Of a DNA stretch of 64,000 nucleotides, positions 51,301 to 62,168 are shown piece after piece. A program made the translations under genes and the position numbers. The stretch lies in NCBI GenBank assembly GCA_036898135.1, contig CM072516.1:64693982-64757981 (forward strand), given 5' to 3'. The notes below the pieces were generated by a model. The model was not told the DNA's origin and did not search any database. It was given only the letters and a program-made list of their open reading frames with translations. Origin of the DNA: Oncomelania hupensis (lineage: Eukaryota; Mollusca; Gastropoda; Littorinimorpha; Pomatiopsidae). The stretch's first letter is position 1. Each line of letters begins with the position of its first letter.

Positions 51301-54300
51301 GATCAGAAAAATATTAAAATTCAATCGTATGGAATTAGCTAGCTTTACAGTTCAGAATCACTGTTCGTAACCTAACTATCTATTAACTGAGCTCGGAGTA
51401 CACTACAGCAATTAATTACTCAGATAAAGAAAGTGATTTACACTAGATATGTTTTTAGGTGTGTGAGGTGCGAATCTGTATGTGTGTGGATGCGGTGTAG
51501 CTGGGATCCTGTAGCTGATGGAAACTTCGTCGGAAGCAACGGCAGGTCCAGGCGATGATGGAGGGTCACACCCAGCAACGGCGCCAATAACCAAAGGGGG
51601 ACGTAACGGTGGTGGCGGTGAGCCCAGACAACATCCACACCTCCCAGCGGCAAAGGTAGAGGTCTCAGAGCTGACGTACACACGGTACAGTGGCACAGCA
51701 GCGATACGTAGGAATCGTAGAATTATGCCAGTGATAGTGGCATAACAGTCGTGGTAGCAGTAGATAAAACGGAAGATAACGGCAATGAGAAAAGTGGAAA
51801 ACATAGTAGCAGTAGACAACACAGAAGATAACAGCGATGGCAAAAGCGGAAAAGCCCAATCTTTGGACAAATAAAGAGTCTCACTAGTTTGTCCACAAAA
51901 ACTTAAACACTTCATAACAGAATACACCTTTTGCCGTCCGCCATCTTGACCTGTTTATACATGCATCTCAAAAACACAATGTACTTCTTAATTCTATAAT
52001 TTATCTCTTTCATGACATATGGTCGTTTATATAAATATACATAATTATTACAACTGCACTCCCAGTCACACAATAGCGATTCATCTCAACCACACCCCCA
52101 TCTTCATCACCCCTCTCCATGTTATAATACATTATCTCTTTCCATTCACAATTATCTCTATCACGCTATAATACAAACACGCTTCCCTCATATTTATCAC
52201 CTTCATCACCCCTCCAACACAGTACATTGTCTCCCTTCCTTCACATTCATCACACCTCTCTCTCTCTCTCTCTCTAACATGCATGCTTCATTGTCACCCT
52301 TGACCCACTTTGGCAACAACAGCAACGACATTATTTATACACATATTTAACCATAAAATCACATGAAAATCATATAAAATCAATAAACTACTATTTATCA
52401 AAATACATCCCTTTCCCCTTCATTCACCATCATTCATTCACGTACGCAGACTCGGAGCACAGCCACTAAGGAAAAGAATTACAGGGTTTACACTCGCCTT
52501 TTAGGTCCTCGGCTTGTGGCACACAGAACACGTACACTGCACGACACAACACTATACAACACAGTACAGCACACACTGGTTATTCAGGGTTCGTACGCAT
52601 CCCTAAAAACCCCTAAAAGCCCCTGATTTTTGGATCCTCATTTTAGGGCCCCTAAAAGCCCCTAATTTTTGGATGAAAAGACCCAGAGGCCCTAAAAGCC
52701 CCTAAAAATGGAACTTACAGCTGTTGAAGAAATGAAAGCGAAGGTTTGAAGCTGAAGCAAAAATAAAGAACGTGGAAAAATATAATTTTTGGGGGTGGAA
52801 ATCGAACATGGAGTACGACGCTAAATTGTCGTCTGCTCTGTTCAAGGGAGAGTACCCCCTAGCATCGTTTCGGTTACATCCCTTGACAGTACCCGGATGT
52901 GTTTGTTGTTGTGAGTTACGTTCGGCTCCGCTTCATCTTGAGTAGTGATTGAATCATTGACGCCTGAGTGTTATGCCGGGATGGGCAAGTGTACATTTAA
53001 CGACTCTTGGCTGAGCCATGAAACATTTAAAACGTGGGTTTGTCATGGCAAGAACAAATACAGGATTTTTGTTCTGTTTATACAGCTGAGCTCAAGGCAA
53101 TTCATCTAGCTCTGAAACAAGTTTATCAATCCAAAAGAACCTCGTTTTTAATCATGTCCGATTCACTGTCAGCACTCCAGGCTCTTTCCACGAGAAAGAT
53201 ATCACACCCTTTTCTGGCAGAGATCCATGACCTCCATACACAACTTGTTTCTGAGGGTAAAAAGATAGTTTTTATGTGGGTCCCTGGTCACATGGGCATC
53301 CACAGCAATTTTGCAGTGGACAAAGCGCCTAAAGATGCTCTGCATCTCGATTTCCCTCCAGAGATTTTCCAGTTTGTGCCCTACTCTGACCTACGTTGTA
53401 TGACGAGTTGAGTTGGTTAGTGCCTTTTAGGATTTAATTTCTTCTTTTATTGCGCGAAAGGTGGCCCTTTTTAAAAAAATGTTGGCCTTAAAAAGGCCCC
53501 AAATTCTGTCCCTGGGAAGGTGTAAGAACCCTGTTATTAGTCTAAGAGTTCAAGTTCGTTTCCTGGCTAATGCTTAGCTATGCATTGGAACATCTCAATT
53601 AGAGGGTGGAACCGGTACGATTTCTCAATAGAAAACCACGGTTTAAAACCGGTTAACCGGCTAGAAGTTACAACTGGTTACCCCGGGTAAAGGCGCATAG
53701 TAAGCAAGGGAAATAACCTCTGTATTGAATTTTTTTTTGGAATTTATGTCGCTAGCTACTTAACTCAGAGGCTATTTCACATCAGCGTCAGCGCTGCTGG
53801 TGCACGGACTAGATCTAGCATGTAGGACTTGTGGGTTAGATCTATTGGGTGCAGGGCCCGCAGGCTTGGCTGGCTTCAGCAGCAGCAAAGGGTGGTGTCA
53901 GCGAATGTGTGCATTCAGATTTGAAGTGCCACCGCCAAGTTTAATACTTGCCTTACACTCTTTACAGTAACCAGTATTATGGTCAACCTTTCCTGCTTCT
54001 GTCTCTCGCAGGAGGAAGAATCTCCAAATGTCAGCTTTCCCACGCGTCTTCGCTACGAATTTATCTGTTTCTGCCATTTTGCTAGTGCTTTACGGGACGA
54101 GTGATGTCCCTTAGAAAAACCGCAGTTTTCCGTTTTTTTAAGGCCAAACATGTTTACCGAACCGTGAGAAAGTCGAACCGATTGTAACCAGAAAACCGGT
54201 AAAACCGAACACCCCTAATCTCAATACTTGCGAAGTACTTGAGCATTGGCAGATGCCCAATCGAGGGCCACACAGCCTTAGAACTGAACTCTACACCTAT

Positions 54301-56372
54301 GCTTCTCAATAGATGGCAGTCACAGTCCTCCCACTACAGACTTTTTAACATCCTTGTCCCGACGAGGGCAACAAGACCTTGGGTGGTTCGAAACACAACG
54401 AACAAATACCCTTACAGAAGACGTACTCTAACCTGACACACGGTCACAACGTTACTTCTGTCAAAAAGACCGACTGCTTGCAAAAGCAACCAAAATGACT
54501 CTGCTAACTAAATCACATACCAGCACACAGGACAACATCGAGTCGAGCTCAGTAACCCAGTTTCCTCATTAATGCATTTTGCTCCTTGCGTTAATCACGT
54601 GAAACCCATACTTACTTATCTTTCATACGCAGTAAAAGAAACTGCCGATTCGACTATGTACACTGTATCGCTAGAGATGTGCAACTCTGCACAATATACA
54701 CTATCTCTAGTACGTGCTGAAAACTCGTATCGTCACAGAGGTGAACTTATGCGACTTAGGTATGTGAATGTTCAGGTCACTGAAGCCTTTCTCCTGGCAC
54801 TCCAGTTTCCTCCCTTCTACAATGGTTTTGGATGTAGACAATCGAAAACAGTTCAAAAACAAATATTCAGTTTCCATCTTCTAATACAGTGGAACCTCTC
54901 ACAACGACCCCCCTCTATAACGACTCTAGTCGCCACAATGACCCATTTTATTTTAACCGATGTATTTTCTTATATTGCTGTCATCAGTATAGCGACTACC
55001 TCGCTCTAATGTCTAACGACCGATCGTTGCAGACCGTATAGCGACTTTCTCGGCATGATTGCACAATAAAAACTGCCTACGATCTTGATCAGCACAGCCA
55101 GACAGGTACCTATATGTTCTTTCTTCTTCTTCTGCGTTCCTCCAAATGGGGCCTCAGATGTCCAGGTTTGTCAAACTTATGAAGCGGGCAGTGGTTTTGA
55201 GGTCTTGCTTGGAGCCCCAGAGTTTTACGTCCAGCGTCTGTCCTGCAGGCCAGAGTTGTGTCCTGGCATTCTGGTACTGGGGCAGGACTGCAGGATGTGC
55301 TCTGGGGTCTGGAGGTCTGTTCCACACGGGCAGTCAGGGGTGTGTGACAGGCCCAGGCGATGCATGTGGTGACGCAGGCGGCAGTGACCAGTTCGTAGCC
55401 GGAAAATCGTGGTCTGTTCATGGCGCTGGAGGTACCTATATGTGACACACCAGCCGATAAAGTAATCTTCTATAAGTTTGACGTCATCCTGTTACATCAC
55501 ATGCCAGCGTCTACTTGTATGGGGTGTTTTCAAGTGATTCACATTACAAGTGCAGCACAGATAGGCTGTGTAGCGACCTTCTTTGCCTGACCACACCGGC
55601 TACGATCTTACGCCAGCTGGTAACCTTCCGTAATTTTGACATCGTCCTGTTACAAAAGCGGCCAGCCTCTACTCGTTTGGGGTGTGGATTTCATGTGATT
55701 CACATCACATGTGCGGCACAGACAGATGTCTAGGCCATGTAGCGAGAGAGAAAGAAAAGGAGCAAGAGAGAGAGAGAGAGAGCAAAAAAGAAAGAAAGAG
55801 AGAGCGAGAGCAAGAGAGAGAGGGAGCAAGAGAGAGAGAGAGAGAAAAAGAGACAAAGGTCTGACTGCATCTTTCGTACTTTTGATGTCATCTTGTTACA
55901 TCACATTCTAGATTCTACTCGTTTGGGGTTTGCATTTCACTTCATTCACATCACGAGTGCGGCACTGAGAAGAAGCAAAGAAAGCGTGATGGGATGATGG
56001 AGTCTACAAAGAAAAGAAAATTTTTATCTCTGGAAGATCGAGTGAAAATAGTTCTTTATTGACTTTAGTTTGAGATTTCCCATTTTATTTCTATTTTTAT
56101 TATTAAATGCAATGTGCTGGATTCAGTACACAAACAGTTTTACTGAGTGTATGTGTGGTGTGTTGTAAACAATACACAGTTGAGTTTATTTCTTTAATAA
56201 CAGAAAAAGATGTAGTGAAAGGTAAACTCTCTACCCCTCTGTAAAGACCCCCCTCTATAAAGACCGATTTTTGTCAACATTTTCAAGGTCGTTGTAGAGA
56301 GGTTCCACTGTAGTGATTTGCCTTTATTATTATTATTATTAGTAGTAGTAGTAGTACTAATAGTAGTTGTAC

Positions 56373-56433
<61 letters not shown>

Positions 56434-59400
56434 TATAAAGAATAGGCATACAATGATAAGTTGAAATGATGTCAAATGGCTGATTAGAAAGAAGATCAAA
56501 CCTGGTCTTCTGAGAAAGCGTCTTCAGTGACTTAGATGTTGACAGGTGAAATGTTTAATCCTCAGCCCTCAAGAGCATGACATAATTGTAGAAATGGAGA
56601 GTTCTGAAATACTTTAAAAAAAAATCTAAATATGTTTGCTGGTTGAAAATGGAAGTACTAATGGAGCAACAGAAGATCAAGCATAGAAGCTGGAAGATGC
56701 AGGGTAGATTGAAATAACTGTGTTCACCTATGCTTGTTGGGATTCTATGAGATAACTACAGTAGTTCAGGTTCATGGTGTATTTCTGCAGCTGGATTTGA
56801 GGGTGATATCAGCGATGAGAACATGGATGACACGGCTTCAGTGAGCGACGGTGGTGTGTGCTTTCCAAAGCTGCCTGATTTTTGGCTAGTCATGACCGTG
56901 CATCCGGACAACGTTGAGCTTTTCTTCCACTGCAGGTACACTTTTCTTTTTTCTTCATTGACAGCTTTATCAATAAATGAACCTTTCGGATGAGAATATT
57001 AAAAGAGGTCGAGTTTGTGCGTGCACGCATTCCCTTACACCAACTTTAAAGATCCTGATGCTCATGTCCTAAGCAGGAAGGGAAGGGGAGGGGGGATGGA
57101 GGGAGTAATACTGCCAGCAAGCACTATGTTCCTTGTCACACATCTTTGAACACCCAGGGATGTGCTCAGTTGTGTCCCCCCATTCACCCCCGTTGGGGTG
57201 CCGGGGGTTTCAGTATAAATAGTATCCCCACTTTCTGGAAATTTAGTGCTTTAAATTCCCACTGTCGCTGTCTTTCTCATTTGTTCTTTCTCATTCCTAC
57301 CCTGTTCTCTATACTATTGTCTTCTTCGCAAGACCAGTCTCCTACCTTTTTTCTTGAAAATTCTTCTGGGACAAGACTCCTTATTTGTGTATGAGGTCTG
57401 TTGGATCAGCTTGGGAATATTGGACGCTTTCTGCCAGGTGGTCACTAGGGCTTCCTATGATGTTATTATTTAGCAATGTAGGCATTTTATATGTATGTGT
57501 TTTGTTGATATTTTATAATGATGTTTGTATTCTATTTTGTTTTTGTAAACGGGGGTTCGATAAATTAGAGCATAGCCTCAGCGTCCCCTGCGTGGGATGT
57601 CTTTATTGTAAAGTGACCGGCTGATGGAGTGCCTTCAGTGTTACCACTAGGGTTGTTTCGGCAGATCTTTTATGCGGATCAGGGGTGAGTCCTCTTTTAA
57701 CGAAGTTGTGGTCTTGATTTTGTGGTCCTGATTCGGCTCTTTGCAGTCCTCTGGACCCTGGAAGCAATAAATAACTAACTGCTCAGTTGTGTGGGATTTA
57801 GGACAGTGTACCTAAGGCAGCAAGTGAGCGGCTTAGACCGCTTGAGTTAGCTCCTGTATCGGCCAGCACTTTGAGCAGCTTTTGAGTTAGCTCCTGTATC
57901 GGCCAGCACTTTGAGCAGCTTTTGAGTTAGCTCCTGTATCGGCCAGCACTTTGAGCAGCTTTTGAGTTAGCTCCTGTATCGGCCAGCACTTTGAGCAGCT
58001 TTTGAGTTAACTCCTGTATCGGCCAGCCCTTTGAGCAGCTTTTGAGTTAGCTCCTGTATCGACCAGCACTTTGAGCAGCTTTTGAGTTAGCTCCTGTATC
58101 AGCCAGCACTCTGAGCAGCTTTTGGGTTAGCTCCTGTATCAGCCAGCACTTTGAGCAGCTTTTGGGTTAGCTTCTGTATCAGCCAGCACTTTGAGCAGCT
58201 TTTGAGTTAGCTCCTGTATTGACCAGCACTTTGAGCAGCTTTTGAGTTAGCTCCTGTATCGGCCAGCACTTTGAGCAGCTTTTGAGTTAACTCCTGTATC
58301 GGCCAGCCCTTTGAGCAGCTTTTGAGTTAGCTCCTGTATCGGCCAGCACTTTGAGCAGCTTTTGAGTTAGCTCCTGTATCGGCCAGCACTTTGAGCAGCT
58401 TTTGAGTTAACTCCTGTATCGGCCAGCCCTTTGAGCAGCTTTTGAGTTAGCTCCTGTATCGGCCAGCACTTTGAGCAGCTTTTGAGTTAACTCCTGTATC
58501 GGCCAGCCCTTTGAGCAGCTTTTGAGTTAGCTCCTGTATCGACCAGCACTTTGAGCAGCTTTTGAGTTAGCTCCTGTATCGGCCAGCACTCCGAGCAGCT
58601 TTTGGGTTAGCTCCTGTATCGGCCAGCACTCTGAGCAGCTTTTGGGTTAGCTCCTGTATCGGCCAGCACTTTGAGCAGCTTTTGAGTTAGCTCCTGTATC
58701 GGCCAGCACTTTGAGCAGCTTTTGAGTTAACTCCTGTATCGGCCAGCCCTTTGAGCAGCTTTTGAGTTAGCTCCTGTATTGACCAGCACTTTGAGCAGCT
58801 TTTGAGTTAGCTCCTGTATCGGCCAGCACTTTGAGCAGCTTTTGAGTTAACTCCTGTATCGACCAGCCCTTTGAGCAGCTTTTGAGTTAGCTCCTGTATC
58901 GACCAGCACTTTGAGCAGCTTTTGAGTTAGCTCCTGTATCGGCCAGCACTCTGAGCAGCTTTTGAGTTAGCTCCTGCATCGACCAGCACTCTGATCAGCT
59001 TTTGAGTTAGCTCCTGCATCGACCAGCACTCTGAACAGCTTTTGAGTTAGCTCCTGTATCGGCCAGCACTCTGATCAGCTTTTGAATTAGCTCCTGCATC
59101 GACCAGCACTCTGAACAGCTTTTGAGATAGCTCCTGTATCGGCCGGCACTCTGAGCAGCTTTTGAGTTAGCTCCTGTTTGGGTCAGCACTCTAAGCTGCT
59201 TTTGAGTTAGCTCCTGTATCGGCCAGCACTCTGAGCAGCTTTTGAGTTAGCTCCTGTATCGGCCAGCACTCTGAGCAACTTTTGAGTTAGCTCCTATATC
59301 GGCCAGCACTCTGAGCAGCTTTTGAGTGAGCTTCTGTATCAGCAAGCACTCTGAGCAGCTTTTGAGTTAGCTCCTGTATCGGCAAGCACTCTGAGCAGCT

Positions 59401-60989
59401 TTTGAGTTAGCTCCTGTATCAACCAGCATTTTAAGCAGCTTTTGAGCAATAAAAGCACTACATAAGAACGAAATAAGAACACATTTGCATTGACATAGCG
59501 CTTTCCTGTTTAAAGAGCTGTTCAAGACGCTGGCTGGTAACAATATTCAACTCAAGCTGCCTAAGAACTACTGTAACTTGACTGATTGTGCTGTGATTCT
59601 TCAGGAGCAGTGTAGAGAAGAGCAGTGATCACGGCCCGGAGAAGGCGTTGGTGGCACAGACCATACAGTGTATCCAGGACATCTGCAGAAAGATAAACAA
59701 GGTAACCATCACCATGTACCTCACACTCCAGACTTTTGACTTTTATTTTATTTAATCTGTAAATACTTTGACAAACATTTAGCAGAATTCACTGTATTTG
59801 TTTATATATTACCCCCGTTGGGGTGCGGGGGGTTTCAGTATAAATAGTATCCCCACTTTCTGGAAATTTTGTGCTTTAAATTCCCACTGTCGCTGTCTTT
59901 CTCATTTGCTTTCTCATTCCTGCTCTGTTCTATCAATCTTTTATACTATCTTCTTCTTCGCTAGACCAGTCACCTACATTTTTTCTTGAAAACTCTTCCG
60001 GGACAAGACTCCTTGTTTGTGTATGAGGTCTGTTGGATCAGCTTGGGAATATTGGACGCTTTTCTGTCAGGTGGTCACTAGGGCTTCCTATGGTGTTATT
60101 ATTTAGCAATGTAGGCATTTTATATGTATGTGTTTTGTTGATAATTTATAATGATATTTGTATTCTATTTTGTTTTTGTAAACGGGGGTTCGATAAATTA
60201 GAGTACAGCCTCAGCATCCCCTGCTTGGGATGTCTTTATTGTAAAGTGACTGGCTGGTGGAGAGCTTTCAGTTTTACCACTAGGGTTGTTTCAGCAGATC
60301 TTTTATGCGAATCGGGGGTTGTCTGGTCCTGATTTGGCTCGAAAGAGTCCGCTGGACCTAAAGCAATAATCATGTATTGTAATGTAATGTTTATGTATTA
60401 ATTTTTATTTTATCAGATAGAAGTTTGTACAAACCACTGCATTTATTTACTTATTGATTGATTGATGTTTATATTATCAATAATTACTTTGGTCAAAGTT
60501 TGTAAAAATCATTGCATTATTTTTTTTGTTTCCTTCCACATCTGTTTATTTACTACTAGTGGTTTTTGTACCCTGGCAAGCCAGGGTACACATGATGCTG
60601 TTTAAAATGTAGACAGAGAGAACTTTTGTCTGCGAGTTTCATTTGGACGATGATACCTCCCCATATCCCCCTTGATACCTCACCATACCCCCCCCCCCCT
60701 GATATCTCCCCGTCCCCCCCCCCCATGATGCCTCATCATACCCCCTTGATACCTCCCCGAACCCACTTGATACCTCCCCATACCCCCTTGATTCCTTCCA
60801 TACCCCCTTGGTTCCTAACTGTACCCTCCTTGATACTTCCCCGTTGATCGTTTGTATGGATGAAAGGAATCGACCATCACCATACCCCCTTATATATACC
60901 CGTATCCCCGTTATGCCTACCCATGCCCCTTTAAACCTACCCGTAGCCCCCTTTTACCTACACGTACCACCCCATCCCTATCCTTGGTA

Positions 60990-61032
<43 letters not shown>

Positions 61033-61150
61033 ATATAGAATAATACAAATAGAAATCAGAAAAAACACCAAGGTTTTAAAATAAAATTTGATATAAGATA
61101 GTATAATTGTTATTATAAGAATAATAATTATTATTATTATTAGTTTATAA

Positions 61151-61216
<66 letters not shown>

Positions 61217-61285
61217 TTGATTATAGAATAATACAAATAGAAATCATAAAAAACACCAAGGTTGTAAAAGAAAATTTGATATAAG

Positions 61286-61358
<73 letters not shown>

Positions 61359-61377
61359 TTATTATTATTAGTTTATA

Positions 61378-61432
<55 letters not shown>

Positions 61433-61779
61433 TAAAGGTAAAAAGCCTAAATTAAAAAGAAAAATATCCATATTTTAGTGTACTAAAAAAAAAAATAAAA
61501 ATAAGGGGGCCGGGTGAGATTTGAACTTCGGTCGCACTGCACGGTATGCGAATGGTTTTACTAACTAAGCTACCAACGCTTCCTAGAAATACCATGAATT
61601 TTTTGGTCTATATGGGAAAACATGCTGAAACCTCAATTTGATTTTTAAAGGAAGCGTGCGGAATGAGGCTATTACAGTTTGTGGACATTTTGTTTATTTA
61701 TTTATCTCAGAAACGGTTAAACGATCGGTAAGGAAATGTCGGCTAAAACGATTTCGCTGGTTTTGAGCACACAGCAGGC

Positions 61780-61869
<90 letters not shown>

Positions 61870-61954
61870 ATAATAATATTGAATATAGAATAATACAAAT
61901 AGAAATCATAAAAAACACTAAGGTTTTAAAAGAAAATTTGATATAATAATAATG

Positions 61955-61996
<42 letters not shown>

Positions 61997-62008
61997 GTAA
62001 TAATAATA

Positions 62009-62082
<74 letters not shown>

Positions 62083-62119
62083 GTTTAATAATAATAATAA
62101 TAATAATAACAATAATAAC

Positions 62120-62168
<49 letters not shown>

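Larger units (their letters stand above)
52585..53533 (+). mobile_element. hAT-like transposon with 5-bp duplication and captured sequence
   Basis: CAGGGTTCGTACG and GTAAGAACCCTG termini; TTATT at 52580-52584 and 53534-53538. The ends carry CCCCTAAAAGCCCCTAA subrepeats. Inside are a transposase-like start and a LINE RNase H fragment. 949 bp. Confidence 0.82.
54887..56310 (+). mobile_element. Tigger/pogo-type transposon with nested LINE and tandem repeats
   Basis: CAGTGGAACCTCTCACAACG and GTAGAGAGGTTCCACTG termini, TA on both sides (54885-54886, 56311-56312). 1424 bp. A family distinct from 5819-6578. It contains a LINE insertion, three internal tandem units and a transposase start. Confidence 0.88.
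56983..59465 (+). mobile_element. SINE-A copy split by retroposon c and swollen by a minisatellite
   Basis: The head, TTTCGGATGAGAATATTAAA, starts at 56984. The AGGGATGTGCTCAGTTGTGT block is interrupted by retroposon c and resumes at 57780. The 3' end, TTTTGAGCAATAAAAGCACT then ACATAAGAACG, follows the array. Confidence 0.85.

Noticed and set aside
54572..55009. 145-aa ORF
   Set aside because: It runs from unexplained repeat DNA across the left terminus of the Tigger element, so it cannot be a coherent gene.
59007..59189. 60-aa ORF on the minus strand in the 40-bp array
   Set aside because: It is an accidental frame through minisatellite units; neighbouring units carry stops.
49493..60332. 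77-99-aa ORFs in the ~700-bp retroposons (also 57385, 60033)
   Set aside because: Similar frames occur in the copies but are broken differently, and no start or motif is conserved; more likely accidental frames in a non-coding element.
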